Source: Streptomyces sp. AV19 (lineage in GTDB: Bacteria > Actinomycetota > Actinomycetes > Streptomycetales > Streptomycetaceae). Taken from it: 64,000 nt of DNA. Location of the stretch: contig NZ_JAEAMR010000007.1 of the NCBI RefSeq assembly GCF_015999245.1, positions 189,855-253,854 on the forward strand, written 5' to 3'. The first letter of the stretch is position 1. The number at the start of each line of letters is the position of its first letter. Under the pieces are notes generated by a model. That model worked only from the letters and a program-made list of their open reading frames with translations, searched no databases and was not told the DNA's origin. Of the stretch, positions 32,379-46,977 are shown piece after piece. The translations under genes were made by a program, and so were the position numbers.

Positions 32379-32924
32379 ATGGACGCAGCACAGCAGGAAG
32401 CCACCGCCCGCGCACGAGAGCTGCAGCGGAGCTGGTACGGGGAGCCGCTGGGGGCGCTCTTCCGCCGGCTGATCGACGATCTCGGCCTCAACCAGGCGCG
32501 TCTGGCCTCGGTGTTGGGCCTCTCGGCACCCATGCTGTCGCAGCTGATGAGCGGTCAGCGGGCGAAGATCGGCAACCCGGCCGTGGTGCAGCGCGTCCAG
32601 GCCCTCCAGGAGCTATCCCACCAAGTGGCCGACGGCAGCGTGAGCGCCGCCGAAGCCGCCGAGCGGATGGAGGAGGTCAAGCGCAGTTCGGGCGGATCGG
32701 TCCTCAACTCCACGCAGACGACGGCCAGCAGCGGCGCTCCGACCGTCAAGCGGGTGGTGCGCGAGATCCAGTCGCTGCTGCGGTCGGTGGCCGCCGCCGG
32801 CGACATCATCGACGCGGCCGGCACCCTCGCCCCCACCCATCCCGAACTGGCCGAATTCCTGCGGGTCTACGGCGCCGGCCGGACCGCCGAAGCGGTCGCC
32901 CACTACGAGGCCCACCAGAGCTGA
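32379..32924 (+). CDS. XRE-like helix-turn-helix DNA-binding protein
   Basis: A 181-residue regulator. The helix-turn-helix lies near residues 38-66 (NQARLASVLGLSAPMLSQLM, then SGQRAKIGNP). A Ser/Thr-rich linker and a C-terminal helical domain follow (VKRVVREIQSLLRSVAAAGD). It has no known ligand or enzyme domain. ATG 32379 is preceded by GGGGAGAG. It ends 8 bp before a Ser/Thr kinase gene, so the two are probably one operon, and the regulator is an obvious candidate substrate of the kinase. Confidence 0.82.
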   Translation: MDAAQQEATARARELQRSWYGEPLGALFRRLIDDLGLNQARLASVLGLSAPMLSQLMSGQRAKIGNPAVVQRVQALQELSHQVADGSVSAAEAAERMEEVKRSSGGSVLNSTQTTASSGAPTVKRVVREIQSLLRSVAAAGDIIDAAGTLAPTHPELAEFLRVYGAGRTAEAVAHYEAHQS

Positions 32925-32932
32925 CGCCCACC

Positions 32933-34000
32933 ATGGGTGAGGTGTTCGCCGGGCGCTACGAGCTGGTGGACCCCATCGGGCGCGGTGGGGTGGGGGAGGT
33001 CTGGCGGGTCTGGGACCGCGAACGGCGCTGCTACGCCGCGGCGAAGGTGCTCAAACAGAGCCACGCCCACGCCCTGCTGCTGCGCTTCGTGCGCGAGCAG
33101 GCGCTGCGCATCGACCACCCGCACGTGCTGGCGCCGGTGAGCTGGGCCGCCACCGACGACCGGGTGCTGTTCACCATGGAGCTGGTGCGCGGGGGCTCGG
33201 TGGCACATCTCATCGGCGACTACGGTCCGTTGCCCGCCGGCTTCGTCCGCGTCCTGCTCGACCAGCTGCTCGCCGCGCTCACGGCGGTGCACGCGGAAGG
33301 GGTGGTGCACCGGGACATCAAGCCCGCCAATCTCCTTCTGGAGGGCACCGGAACGGGGCATCCGCATCTGCGCCTCTCCGATTTCGGCTGCGCGATGCGC
33401 AAGGGCGAACCGCGGCTCACGGAGACCAACTATGTGATGGGTACGCCCGGTTACTTCGCGCCCGAGCAAATGGCGGGCGAGGAACCGGATTTTCCCGCGG
33501 ACCTCTTCGCCGTCGGACTGGTGGCGCTCTATCTCCTCACGGGCCGGAAACCGGACACCGACGCGCTCGTGCTGCGTTTTCACGAGGAGGGACGGCCCCC
33601 GCCTCCGCAGGAGGTCCCCGCGCCGCTGTGGGGCGTCGTCGCGGGGCTGCTGGCCCCCGACCCGGCGGACCGCTTCCGTACGGCCGACGGGGCGCGCGAG
33701 GCGCTCGCCGCGGCGGCGGCGCTGCTGCCGGAGCCGGACGAGGGGGAGCGGATCGAGGTCTTCGACCAGATCGGGCCGCTGCCACCGGGGTTCGGGCCCA
33801 CAGGCCCCGAGAAGGCCCCTCCGCGGCCCGTCCGGCCCCCGCCGCCGGCCACTCCGCCGATGCCGGTGCGTGCGGCCGCAACGCGGCCCGTGGCGCCCCG
33901 CCGGGGCCCGGCGCCGCCGTCACGGCGGACGGTCGCGGTGGTACTGCTGGTGGCGCTGGTGTGCCTGATGGCGGGCGCCTGGGCGCTCTCCCAGGTCTGA
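32933..34000 (+). CDS. Ser/Thr protein kinase, PASTA-less, C-terminally anchored
   Basis: A 355-residue kinase. The catalytic features are complete: glycine loop IGRGGVGEVWRVWD, Lys in YAAAKVLKQ, HRDIKPANLL, DFG in LRLSDFGCAM and GTPGYFAPEQMAG. A Pro-rich segment (residues about 280-335) and one C-terminal membrane helix (VAVVLLVALVCLMAGAWAL) with almost nothing outside follow. It therefore lacks a sensory domain of the PknB type. It is coupled to the XRE gene upstream. In S. coelicolor a kinase lies at the corresponding place, but its function is not well defined to my knowledge. Confidence 0.9.
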   Translation: MGEVFAGRYELVDPIGRGGVGEVWRVWDRERRCYAAAKVLKQSHAHALLLRFVREQALRIDHPHVLAPVSWAATDDRVLFTMELVRGGSVAHLIGDYGPLPAGFVRVLLDQLLAALTAVHAEGVVHRDIKPANLLLEGTGTGHPHLRLSDFGCAMRKGEPRLTETNYVMGTPGYFAPEQMAGEEPDFPADLFAVGLVALYLLTGRKPDTDALVLRFHEEGRPPPPQEVPAPLWGVVAGLLAPDPADRFRTADGAREALAAAAALLPEPDEGERIEVFDQIGPLPPGFGPTGPEKAPPRPVRPPPPATPPMPVRAAATRPVAPRRGPAPPSRRTVAVVLLVALVCLMAGAWALSQV

Positions 34001-34084
34001 CATGCGCGATTCACTTCTGCAATCATTTTATTCGCAGTAGCGAACACATGGGAGTCCGGGGACGCGGGATCCGGAAAAACGAAA

Positions 34085-34116
34085 CGGGGTCCCGGCCGTC
34101 ATCGGCCGGGACCCCG
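34085..34116 (-). terminator. Rho-independent terminator after DLW-39 gene
   Basis: CGGGGTCCCGGCCG pairs fully with its complement across a 4-nt loop and, on the minus strand, is followed by TTTCGTTTTTC. It may also act on the convergent kinase transcript. Confidence 0.75.
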
Positions 34117-34143
34117 CTCGGAACTCTCAGGGCTCTCGCAGTC

Positions 34144-34278
34144 TCACACGCCCGAACCTGCGGGCACGGAGTCGGTCGCCTCCGTCCACAGATCCTGCTC
34201 GGCGCGATCCGCCTGGATCTGGCGGTACACGAGGAGCCCGCCGATGGCGGCCAGTGCGACCAGGAGCAGCTTCTTCAC
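34144..34278 (-). CDS. DLW-39 family small membrane protein
   Basis: A 44-residue protein: KKLLLVALAAIGGLLVYRQI is a membrane helix and the conserved DLW sits in RAEQDLWTEATDSV. GTG 34278, reading V-K-K-L, is the start that gives the standard family N-terminus, with a GAGG about 7 nt upstream; the longer open frame to 34410 has no ribosome site. The family is confined to actinobacteria and has no known function. It lies between the kinase gene and tRNA-Ile, near gyrA. Confidence 0.75.
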   Translation of the reverse strand: MKKLLLVALAAIGGLLVYRQIQADRAEQDLWTEATDSVPAGSGV

Positions 34279-34440
34279 CGCGCGACCTCGTCTTTCCTTG
34301 ACGTAAGGGGACTCTGGTGGCCGATGATACACACCGGCCGATACCGATCGGTGACCTGTGTCCGGCCTTTGCCCACGGCCTGATGGAACGTGACGCACGA
34401 CGTGGTGCACAAAAGCGACGCCCGAAGGACGCCCAAAAGC

Positions 34441-34482
34441 CGATCGGCCCGGCCGGAGATTTCTCTCCGTCCGGGCCGATCG
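34441..34482 (-). terminator. Hairpin downstream of tRNA-Ile
   Basis: CGATCGGCCCGG and CGGAG pair with CTCCG and CCGGGCCGATCG around an ATTTCT loop, 6 bp after the tRNA-Ile end on the minus strand. Confidence 0.65.
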
Positions 34483-34488
34483 GGCCGG

Positions 34489-34562
34489 TGGGGCTAACAG
34501 GACTTGAACCTGTGGCCTCTTCCTTATCAGGGAAGCGCTCTAACCGTCTGAGCTATAGCCCC
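34489..34562 (-). tRNA. tRNA-Ile (anticodon GAT)
   Basis: Reads GGGGCTATAGCTCAGACGG on the minus strand. The anticodon loop CTGATAA between TTCC and GGAA gives GAT. The T arm is CAGGTTCAAGTCCTG and the acceptor GGGGCTA pairs with TAGCCCC. It is 74 nt. It is a free-standing gene near gyrA, as is usual in actinomycetes. Confidence 0.95.
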
Positions 34563-34623
34563 GCGCTGCACCGAAAGATTAGCGCACTTGGGGCCCAGTC
34601 CCAAAATCGGCTTCCCCGGCCGC

Positions 34624-35302
34624 CTACTCGTCCTCGGCGAGCGTGAGCTCGACGCCGCCCACGAAGGAGGCGGAGAGGTTGTAGACGAAGGCGACCAGGG
34701 TCGCCAGGGCGGTCGCGAGGACCACCTCGATCACCGCGATGATCGTGGTGAACATCAGGACCCGCGGGAGCGAGAGGAACGACTGGAGGTCGAATCCGCC
34801 GCCCTCGCCGGACGTGGCGTCACTGATGGTGCCGCCGACGGCGGAGAAGACGCCCATGGCGTCCAGAACCAGCCACAGCACCGTGATCGCCACGATCGTG
34901 CAGATGCCGAGGGCCAGCGAGAGCAGGAAGCTGACCTTCATCACCGACCACGGGTCGGCCTTGGCCACTCGCAGCCGCGCCGAACGCGTCCGCGGGAGTG
35001 CTCTTGCCACCGGTGGCGGGCCTGGGCACCCGCCCCTTCGCTCCGCTCTTCGTCCCGCCCGCCGCCGTGCGCTCGGCCGGCGGCTCGTACGCCTTCGGCG
35101 GGTGGTACGGCTTCGGGCCACGGGTTTCCGTCATGGTGTCCCCCCTGTTCGCGGTCGTGGCGTCACCACCACTGGGGGAGTCTGCCCCGTCCGCGGCGGA
35201 GCCACGGGCACCGTCCCCCTTCGACGCGGTGCCCTTCGAAGCACCAGCACCGCGCCGTCCGGCGTCCGCACCGCTCGCCGCGGTGCCCGTGGCTCGACTC
35301 AC
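34624..35302 (-). pseudogene. DUF3566 transmembrane protein gene with +1 frameshift
   Basis: Two overlapping frames together make one DUF3566 protein. The upstream frame starts at GTG 35302, 3 bp after the gyrA stop, with GAGGAG inside the gyrA end. It encodes the low-complexity head (ETRGPKPYHPPKAYEPPAER, then PRPATGGKSTP). The downstream frame carries the conserved domain (RTRSARLRVAKADPWSVMKV, helix SFLLSLALGICTIVAITVLW, then LPRVLMFTTIIAVIEVVLA, ending GGVELTLAEDE). Removing one base in the GGG run at 34994-34996 joins them as GGKSTP-RTRSARLRV, the expected junction. The cause could be a sequencing error, a real mutation, or +1 slippage on a CCC codon. DUF3566 genes lie beside gyrA across actinobacteria. 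Confidence 0.8.
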
Positions 35303-35305
35303 GAC

Positions 35306-37951
<2,646 letters not shown>

Positions 37952-37997
37952 TGCCGTTCAAAGTCCTTTCGAGCCGCGGCTGTTCGTGCAGGCCGAC

Positions 37998-40389
<2,392 letters not shown>

Positions 40390-40905
40390 TCACCCGTAGG
40401 TGTCCCCCGGCCCCGTGCTCCCCGGGGCCCGCAGCGCCCCGTACCGCCGGCCCGGGCCGCCCGGCCCCAGCACCTTGATCATCCGTACCGTGCCCCGGCC
40501 GAGGTCGTCGTTGAGCCGGGCCACCAGCTGGGGCGCCAGCAGCCGCAGCTGGGTCGCCCACGTCGTGGAGTCGCACTGCACCGTGAGGACCCGGTCCTCC
40601 TCGTCGTAGCGCTGCGGCTCGCAGTGCAGCGCCACGTCCTGGCCCACGATCTGCGGCCAGCGCCCCATCACCCCGCCGACCGCCGCGGGTGTCTCCCAGC
40701 CGCGCTCGGTGATCAGCCGGTTGATGGCCGCGCCCAGCGGCAGCGGGTCGCGTCCGTCGGCCCGCGCGCCCGAGCGCAGGCCGCCGCGCCGCGCCTGCTT
40801 CTTCTGCTGCACCGCGTTGCCCCGCGCCCGCGCCTGCTCCTTGGCCGCGCGCAACGCCACCCGCGCCAGGTCCACTCCGGAGGGCTCCGGCGTCCGCCCG
40901 GTCAT
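40390..40905 (-). CDS. DUF721 family protein
   Basis: A 171-residue protein with an N-terminal basic helix region ([17 protein letters not shown]) and the DUF721 domain ([20 protein letters not shown], then VGRWPQ-like [13 protein letters not shown] and [17 protein letters not shown]). The ATG overlaps the recF stop by 4 bp. The gene sits between recF and gyrB in almost all actinobacteria, and DUF721 (DciA-like) proteins elsewhere help load the replicative helicase DnaB. A DciA-type role here is a reasonable but unproven inference, since actinobacteria lack DnaC. Confidence 0.88.
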   Translation of the reverse strand: MTGRTPEPSGVDLARVALRAAKEQARARGNAVQQKKQARRGGLRSGARADGRDPLPLGAAINRLITERGWETPAAVGGVMGRWPQIVGQDVALHCEPQRYDEEDRVLTVQCDSTTWATQLRLLAPQLVARLNDDLGRGTVRMIKVLGPGGPGRRYGALRAPGSTGPGDTYG

Positions 40906-42035
40906 GCCCGCTCCGCCGTTCCGCCGGAGACCGCGTACCGGGCGCCCGTCAGCACGCCGGGGACGTCGTCGTCCACCGCGGCCGTCACCAGCACCTGCTC
41001 GCCGGGTGCCACCAGTTCCGCCAGCCGCTCCCGGCGGCGGGCGTCCAGCTCCGCGAAGACGTCGTCGAGGACGAGGACCGGCTCGTTGCCCTCCGCGCGC
41101 AGCAGCTCGTACGCGGCCAGCCGCAGCGCCAGCGCGTACGACCAGGACTCGCCGTGGCTCGCGTATCCCTTCGCGGGCAGCTCGCCCAGGCGCAGCACCA
41201 GGTCGTCACGGTGCGGGCCGACCAGGGTCACCCCGCGCTCCAGCTCCTGCTTGCGGGCCTCGCCGAGGGCGGCGAGCAGGACCTCGTAGAGCTCCTCGCG
41301 GGTGCTGTTTCCTTGGGAGCCTCCGGCTCCGACCGGGCCGCGGTAGTCGAAGGCGAGCGGGCCGCCACCGGGGGCCAGTTGCTCGTACGCCTTGTCGGCG
41401 AGCGGCAGCAGCGTGGCGATCAGGTCGAGGCGCCGCGCCAGCAGTTCGGCGCCGGCCCGGGCCAGGTGCTGGTCCCAGATGTCGAGGGTGGACATGTCCA
41501 CCGAACGCCCGCCGTGCCGGCGGGCCATGGCCGCGGACTTCAGCAGGGTGTTGCGCTGCTTGAGGACGCGCTCGTAGTCGGAGCGCACGCCCGCCATCCG
41601 CGGGGAGCGGGCGGTGATGAGCTCGTCGAGGAACCGGCGGCGCTCGCCGGGGTCGCCCTTGACGAGGGCCAGGTCCTCCGGGGCGAACAGGACGGTGCGC
41701 ACGATGCCCAGCACGTCACGGGGTCTGACCTGGGAGGACCGGTTGAGTCTGGCGCGGTTGGCCCGGCCCGGGTTGAGCTCCAGCTCGATCAGCTGCTGCC
41801 GGTCGCCCTGAACGACGGCCGCCCGTATGACGGCCCGGTCCGCGCCGAGCCGCACCAGGGGGGCGTCGGAGGAGACGCGGTGGCTGCCGAGGGTCGCCAG
41901 GTAGCCGACCGCCTCGACGAGGTTGGTCTTGCCCTGGCCGTTGGGCCCCACGAAGGCCGTGACGCCCGGGTCGAGCGGGACCTCGACCCGGGCGTACGAG
42001 CGGAAGTCGGCGAGCGAGAGATGCGAAACGTGCAT
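40902..42035 (-). CDS. recF: DNA replication and repair protein RecF
   Basis: A 377-residue SMC-like ATPase that helps load RecA at single-strand gaps. Walker A GPNGQGKT lies at about 30-37, the signature is [18 protein letters not shown], and Walker B is [26 protein letters not shown] is the usual N-terminus. The ATG at 42035 is the first start of the conserved frame. It overlaps DUF721 by 4 bp downstream and lies 41 bp from gnd upstream. Confidence 0.96.
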   Translation of the reverse strand: MHVSHLSLADFRSYARVEVPLDPGVTAFVGPNGQGKTNLVEAVGYLATLGSHRVSSDAPLVRLGADRAVIRAAVVQGDRQQLIELELNPGRANRARLNRSSQVRPRDVLGIVRTVLFAPEDLALVKGDPGERRRFLDELITARSPRMAGVRSDYERVLKQRNTLLKSAAMARRHGGRSVDMSTLDIWDQHLARAGAELLARRLDLIATLLPLADKAYEQLAPGGGPLAFDYRGPVGAGGSQGNSTREELYEVLLAALGEARKQELERGVTLVGPHRDDLVLRLGELPAKGYASHGESWSYALALRLAAYELLRAEGNEPVLVLDDVFAELDARRRERLAELVAPGEQVLVTAAVDDDVPGVLTGARYAVSGGTAERA

Positions 42036-42076
42036 GGGTGCGCGCCGAGCCTCCTGTTGACCGTTCGACCGTGGGG

Positions 42077-42952
42077 TTATTTGCTCTCGACCGCGTGGCC
42101 GCCGAACTGGTTGCGCAGCGCGGCGATCATCTTCATCTGCGGCGAGTCGTCCTGGCGGGACGCGAAGCGGGCGAAGAGCGAGGCGGTGATCGCCGGCAGC
42201 GGCACCGCGTGGTCGATGGCGGCCTCGACCGTCCACCGGCCCTCGCCGGAATCGGCGGCGTAGCCGCGCAGCTTGTCGAGGTGCTCGTCCTCGTCCAGGG
42301 CGTTGACGGCCAGGTCCAGCAGCCAGGAGCGGATGACCGTGCCCTCCTGCCAGGAGCGGAAGACCTCGCGCACGTCGGTGACGGAGTCCACCTTCTCCAG
42401 GAGCTCCCAGCCCTCGGCGTAGGCCTGCATCATGGCGTACTCGATGCCGTTGTGGACCATCTTGGCGAAGTGGCCCGCACCGACCTTGCCGGCGTGCACC
42501 GCACCGAAGTCACCCTCCGGCTTGAGGGCGTCGAAGACCGGCTGGACCCGGGCGACGTTGGCGGCGTCGCCGCCGTACATCAGGGCGTAGCCGTTCTCCA
42601 GGCCCCAGACGCCGCCGGAGACGCCGCAGTCCACGAAGCCGATGCCCTTGGCGGCCAGCTCCTCGGCGTGCTTCTCGTCGTCCGTCCAGCGGGAGTTGCC
42701 GCCGTCGACGACGATGTCGCCGGGCGACAGCAGCTCGGCGAGCTCGTCGATGGTGGACTGGGTCGCGGCCCCGGCCGGGACCATGACCCACACGACGCGC
42801 GGACCGGTCAGGGAATCCACAAGCTCCTTGAGGCTGTGGACGTCCCCGAGGTCCGGGTTGCGGTCGTATCCGATGACGGTGTGGCCTGCGCGGCGGATGC
42901 GCTCGCGCATGTTGCCGCCCATCTTGCCGAGACCGACGAGACCGAGCTCCAT
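42077..42952 (-). CDS. gnd: 6-phosphogluconate dehydrogenase, decarboxylating (Gnd, short form)
   Basis: A 291-residue oxidative pentose-phosphate enzyme that turns 6-phosphogluconate into ribulose 5-phosphate with release of CO2. The Rossmann motif is [12 protein letters not shown] at the N-terminus. [12 protein letters not shown] and [16 protein letters not shown] are substrate-binding motifs, and [20 protein letters not shown] holds the catalytic Lys and Asn. It is the short (about 300 aa) GntZ-like class, usually NAD-dependent. Its position between recF and dnaN is typical of streptomycetes. Confidence 0.94.
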   Translation of the reverse strand: MELGLVGLGKMGGNMRERIRRAGHTVIGYDRNPDLGDVHSLKELVDSLTGPRVVWVMVPAGAATQSTIDELAELLSPGDIVVDGGNSRWTDDEKHAEELAAKGIGFVDCGVSGGVWGLENGYALMYGGDAANVARVQPVFDALKPEGDFGAVHAGKVGAGHFAKMVHNGIEYAMMQAYAEGWELLEKVDSVTDVREVFRSWQEGTVIRSWLLDLAVNALDEDEHLDKLRGYAADSGEGRWTVEAAIDHAVPLPAITASLFARFASRQDDSPQMKMIAALRNQFGGHAVESK

Positions 42953-43112
42953 CAGTGATCCTCTATGCCGTAGTCGTTGCGGTTTACCCGGAACCGAGCC
43001 TACGCCCGGGGCTCCGCGCACACCTGTCGGGAGAGAGCGCTCAAACGGTGGGCGGGTACCCGCCCACCGCCATGGAGCCGCTCCGGGCCTCCGGAGGGAG
43101 GCCGGCCCGGTC

Positions 43113-44243
43113 TCAGCCCGACAGCCGCACCGGCATGATCAGGTACTTGTACGCATCGTCCGCCTCCGCGTCCAGCGCCGGCTTGCCGCTGAGCAGCGCG
43201 GGCTTGGTGGAGGTGGTGAAGGACAGCTGGGCGACCGGGGAGTCGATCGCGGAGAGGCCCTCCAGCAGGAAGCCCGGGTTGAAGGCGATGGAGATGTCGT
43301 CGCCCTCCAGCCGGGCGTCGACCCTTTCCACAGCCTGTGCGTCGTCGCTGGAGCCGGCCTCCAGGATCAGCACGCCCTGCTCGAAGCTCAGCCGCACCGG
43401 GGTGTTCCGCTCGGCGACCAGGGCCACGCGCTTGACGGCCTCGACGAACGGCGCCGTCTCGATCACGGCGACCGAGTTGAACTCGGTCGGGAACAGCGTG
43501 CGGTACTTCGGCAGGTCGCCCTCGAGCAGCCGCGTCGTCGTCCGGCGCCCGGCGCCCTCGAAGCCGATCAGGCCCTCGCCCTTGCCGGAGCCGGAGAGCG
43601 CCAGCGAGACCGAGTCGCCGCCGCTGAGGGACTTGGCGGTGTCCAGCAGCGTCTTGGCCGGGACCAGGGCGACGGCGGAGACGTCGGGGGTCTCCGGCTT
43701 CCACATGAACTCGCGGACCGCGAAGCGGTAGCGGTCGGTGGAGGCCAGGGTGACGGTGTCGCCCTCGATCTCGATGCGCACACCGGTGAGCACCGGGAGG
43801 GTGTCGTCACGGCCGGCGGCGATGGCGACCTGAGCGGCGGCGGAGGCGAAGACCTCGGCCGGGATCGTGCCGGTGGCGGTCGGCATCTGGGGCAGCGCCG
43901 GGTACTCCTCCACAGGAAGGGTGTGGAGTGTGAATCGCGAGGAGCCGCAGACCACGGTGACCCGCACGCCGTCGGTGGAGATCTCCACAGGCCTGTTGGG
44001 AAGTGCGCGGCAGATGTCGGCGAGCAGCCGGCCGGAGACGAGGACGGTGCCGTCCTCCTCCACGTCCGCCTCGACCGAGACGCGGGCCGAGACCTCGTAG
44101 TCGAAGCCGGAGAGGCTCAGCGAGCCCTCCTCGGCCTTCAGCAGCAGGCCCGCGAGGACCGGCACCGGCGGACGGGCCGGGAGGCTGCGGGCCGCCCAGG
44201 CCACTGCCTCCGCGAGTACATCGCGCTCCACCCGGATCTTCAC
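43113..44243 (-). CDS. dnaN: DNA polymerase III beta subunit (sliding clamp)
   Basis: A 376-residue clamp made of three similar domains, forming a head-to-tail ring that tethers polymerase to DNA. Seen: KIRVERDVLAEAVAWAARSL, TLPVEEYPALPQMP, LTGVRIEIEGDTVTLASTDR and the C-terminal YKYLIMPVRLSG. GTG 44243 is preceded by GGAGG at 8 nt; the longer open frame to 44783 runs back through oriC and is rejected. Its promoter must lie within or beside the origin. Confidence 0.97.
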   Translation of the reverse strand: MKIRVERDVLAEAVAWAARSLPARPPVPVLAGLLLKAEEGSLSLSGFDYEVSARVSVEADVEEDGTVLVSGRLLADICRALPNRPVEISTDGVRVTVVCGSSRFTLHTLPVEEYPALPQMPTATGTIPAEVFASAAAQVAIAAGRDDTLPVLTGVRIEIEGDTVTLASTDRYRFAVREFMWKPETPDVSAVALVPAKTLLDTAKSLSGGDSVSLALSGSGKGEGLIGFEGAGRRTTTRLLEGDLPKYRTLFPTEFNSVAVIETAPFVEAVKRVALVAERNTPVRLSFEQGVLILEAGSSDDAQAVERVDARLEGDDISIAFNPGFLLEGLSAIDSPVAQLSFTTSTKPALLSGKPALDAEADDAYKYLIMPVRLSG

Positions 44244-44399
44244 CGGAACCGCCTCCTGCTTGTTGCTGGCTGGCCCTGCTGGGCTGTCTTCGTGGGCCTC
44301 GTCGGCTTCGAGGCCGGGGACCAGTCTGACGCACACCGCTGACAGCCGGCGCTTCCCGTGGTCAAGTCGCACCCGGAGGCGAAGGGCGGCCCGGGGCCG

Positions 44400-44970
44400 A
44401 GTTGTGCACAGGACCCACTTCGAAACGAGTTCCCCGGTTGATCTCTGTAGTCGTAGTAGTAGGGCCTGTGGAAACCGTGGATAACGTTCTTTGCGCAGGT
44501 CAGCGCGGAAATTTTGTCCACCGGCCCTGTGGGCGCCGACGGTGGAAAAGCGGTGGTCTCTGTGGAGAACGGAAAGTTCTGCACAGGCGGTGCACAGGCA
44601 AGGTGCACTTCTCCCCAGCGCTGTCCCCAGCTTTACCCAGGTTCCCCACAGCCCAACCCGGCACCTTGGTGTGACGCCTTTCACTCGGCGCGGTGACCCC
44701 GGGCGTTTCCTTGCCGAACAGTGGACATCCGTGTGGAAAGGCTGTGTACAACAGCGATCTTCCTGTGGGCAGCCGGTGGACAACCGCCGTCCGGGTTGCG
44801 GACGCCCCCGTCATCCACAGGCTGTGGACTTCGGTTCCCCACACTTCCACACCCTGCTGACCTCCCCTGATGGGCTATCAACAGGACCTGCTGTGGACAT
44901 CATCTGGATAACTTCCCGGTCCCCAGGGTGTGGACGGCGCGCTGATGTGGATTCTGTGGAGAACAGGGTG
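44400..44970. other. oriC: Chromosomal replication origin oriC
   Basis: This lies in the 849-bp gap between dnaN and dnaA. It holds about 20 DnaA boxes in both orientations. On the + strand the clear ones begin at 44402, 44467, 44476, 44514, 44541, 44561, 44642, 44720, 44732, 44743, 44775, 44811, 44823, 44835, 44843, 44892, 44903, 44929, 44946 and 44955. Typical forms are TGTGGACAT, TGTGGAGAA, TCATCCACA and TTCCCCACA. The number and placement agree with the Streptomyces origin, described with 19 boxes. A TAG-triplet run at 44448-44462 next to two contiguous boxes marks a possible unwinding site on the dnaN side. No gene is supported in the gap. Confidence 0.95.
44448..44462. other. Candidate DnaA-trio / unwinding element
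   Basis: TAGTCGTAGTAGTAG is followed by GGCC and then by contiguous DnaA boxes TGTGGAAAC (44467) and CGTGGATAA (44476). Read on the other strand, this is box, GC-rich spacer, then CTA triplets. That is the order and orientation of the DnaA-trio element defined in Bacillus subtilis. The region around it is the least GC-rich part of the gap near dnaN. Function is inferred. Confidence 0.5.
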
Positions 44971-45021
44971 ACCCGGACCCCTATTCGAACAACGCACCCC
45001 GGGCGGTGGTGCCCCCGGAAC

Positions 45022-45063
45022 GTCGAAGGGCGCCCCGGGAACCGTCCCGGAGCGCCCTTCGAC
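45022..45063 (-). terminator. Hairpin terminator of dnaA
   Basis: GTCGAAGGGCGC plus CCGGGA pair with TCCCGG plus GCGCCCTTCGAC across an ACCG loop, starting 30 bp after the dnaA stop. It separates dnaA transcription from oriC. Confidence 0.75.
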
Positions 45064-45092
45064 GCGTCCGCCGCGCCCTCGGCGCGGTCGTG

Positions 45093-46853
45093 TCAGCCGT
45101 TCTTGATGCGGTTCGTCAGCTCCGTCACCTGGTTGTAGATGGACCGTCGTTCGGCCATCAGCGCCCGGATCTTCCGGTCGGCGTGCATGACCGTCGTGTG
45201 GTCGCGGCCGCCGAACTGCGCCCCGATCTTCGGCAGCGAGAGGTCGGTGAGCTCCCGGCAGAGGTACATCGCGATCTGACGGGCCGTGACCAGCACCCGG
45301 CTGCGCGAGGCGCCGCACAGGTCCTCGACGGTGTGCCCGAAGTAGTCCGCCGTGGCCGCCATGATGGCCGGCGCGGTGATCTCCGGGGACGCGTCCTCGC
45401 CGCCCGGGATCAGGTCCTTGAGGACGATCTCGGTCAGGCCCAGGTCCACGGGCTGCCGGTTGAGACTGGCGAAGGCCGTGACCCGGATCAGCGCGCCCTC
45501 CAGCTCACGGATGTTCCGCGAGATGCGCGAGGCGATGAACTCCAGGACCTCCGGCGGGGCGTTCAGCTGCTCCTGGACCGCCTTCTTGCGGAGGATCGCG
45601 ATCCGGGTCTCCAGCTCGGGCGGCTGGACGTCCGTGATCAGGCCCCACTCGAAGCGGTTGCGCAGCCGGTCCTCCAGGGTCACCAGCTGCTTGGGCGGCC
45701 GGTCCGAGGAGAGCACGATCTGCTTGTTGGCGTTGTGCAGCGTGTTGAAGGTGTGGAAGAACTCCTCCTGGGTCGACTCCTTGCTCGCGAGGAACTGGAT
45801 GTCGTCGACCAGCAGGATGTCCATGTCGCGGTAGCGCTTGCGGAACGCGTCCGCCTTGCCGTCGCGGATGGAATTGATGAACTCGTTGGTGAACTCCTCG
45901 GAGCTCACGTAGCGCACCCGTGTGCCCGGGTACAGGCTCCGCGCGTAGTGGCCGATCGCGTGCAGCAGGTGGGTCTTCCCCAGCCCCGACTCCCCGTAGA
46001 TGAACAGGGGGTTGTACGCCTTCGCCGGCGCCTCGGCCACCGCGACCGCGGCCGCGTGCGCGAACCGGTTGGACGCGCCGATGACGAAGGTGTCGAAGAG
46101 GTACTTCGGGTTCAGCCGGGCGGTCGGCTCCGCCGGGCCCGAGGAGGACTTGCCGCCGCCCGCGCCGGGGCCGCCGCGCCCGTCCTGGCCGCCGCGGGCG
46201 TCGGACAGCTCGCGCTGCTGCTCGTAGGGCCGCTCCGGGGCGGGCGGGCGGTAGCCGCCGGCGTCCCGCTGCGGCGCCTCGTAGCCGTTGGGGGCGTGCT
46301 GCGGCGAGGCGTACGGGTCGCGCTCGGCCTCTCCGAAGCCGAGCCGCGGCTGCTGCCAGCCGTAGTCCCCGCGGTCCGCGGCGGGCGGGGCCGCGTGGCG
46401 CGGCCAGGCCCCCGGGTCCGGGCGGGGCTGCTGGTAGTCGGGGTAGGCGGGGCGGACCGACGGAAGGTCGTCGGCCGGGGGACGGCCGTAGCCGCCCCGG
46501 TCGTCGTAGCCGTCGTACGCCTCGCGGGACGGGACCCCGTGGGGGCGCTCGTCGGGTGCGGGCCGTTCGGGCGCGGCGGGCTCGCCGACGGAGTTGTCGA
46601 CGGTGATCGCGATCCGGATGGGCCGGCCGCACTCGCGGCTGAGCGTCTCGCTGACGACCGGGGCCAGCCGGCCCTCCAGTACGCCCTTGGCGAACTCGTT
46701 GGGGACGGCGAGCAGGGCCGTGTCGGCGACCAGGGCGAGCGGCTGGCACCGCTTGATCCAGTGCTCGTCCTTGCTCTCGACTCTGCCCTCGCCCAGGAGC
46801 TGCTCCAGCACGCGCGGCCACACTGCGGCAAGATCGGCAGGCAGGTCAGCCAC
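45093..46853 (-). CDS. dnaA: Chromosomal replication initiator protein DnaA
   Basis: A 586-residue AAA+ initiator that binds DnaA boxes in oriC and opens the duplex. Domain I (1-about 85) contains [20 protein letters not shown]. Domain II is the long, Pro/Gly/Asp-rich streptomycete linker (about 95-235). Domain III has Walker A GESGLGKT at 287-294 and Walker [11 protein letters not shown]. Domain IV ends with the DNA-binding signature [16 protein letters not shown] 46853 is the start. Two DnaA boxes about 125-145 bp upstream imply autoregulation. Nothing looks disrupted. Confidence 0.98.
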   Translation of the reverse strand: MADLPADLAAVWPRVLEQLLGEGRVESKDEHWIKRCQPLALVADTALLAVPNEFAKGVLEGRLAPVVSETLSRECGRPIRIAITVDNSVGEPAAPERPAPDERPHGVPSREAYDGYDDRGGYGRPPADDLPSVRPAYPDYQQPRPDPGAWPRHAAPPAADRGDYGWQQPRLGFGEAERDPYASPQHAPNGYEAPQRDAGGYRPPAPERPYEQQRELSDARGGQDGRGGPGAGGGKSSSGPAEPTARLNPKYLFDTFVIGASNRFAHAAAVAVAEAPAKAYNPLFIYGESGLGKTHLLHAIGHYARSLYPGTRVRYVSSEEFTNEFINSIRDGKADAFRKRYRDMDILLVDDIQFLASKESTQEEFFHTFNTLHNANKQIVLSSDRPPKQLVTLEDRLRNRFEWGLITDVQPPELETRIAILRKKAVQEQLNAPPEVLEFIASRISRNIRELEGALIRVTAFASLNRQPVDLGLTEIVLKDLIPGGEDASPEITAPAIMAATADYFGHTVEDLCGASRSRVLVTARQIAMYLCRELTDLSLPKIGAQFGGRDHTTVMHADRKIRALMAERRSIYNQVTELTNRIKNG

Positions 46854-46977
46854 AGGGCACGCTCTCTCGGTCAGCGGGGGTGTCCTTGGAGTCCCACGAA
46901 TGTGTGGTTCTCGGGACGGGCGGGGAGTATTCGAAGTTCAGCCACGGTAGTCAGGCCGCGGCGGGTGGTTCAAGTCG

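Noticed and set aside
43323..43342. DnaA-box-like CTTTCCACA in dnaN
   Set aside because: A single weak match inside a coding region, not part of a cluster.
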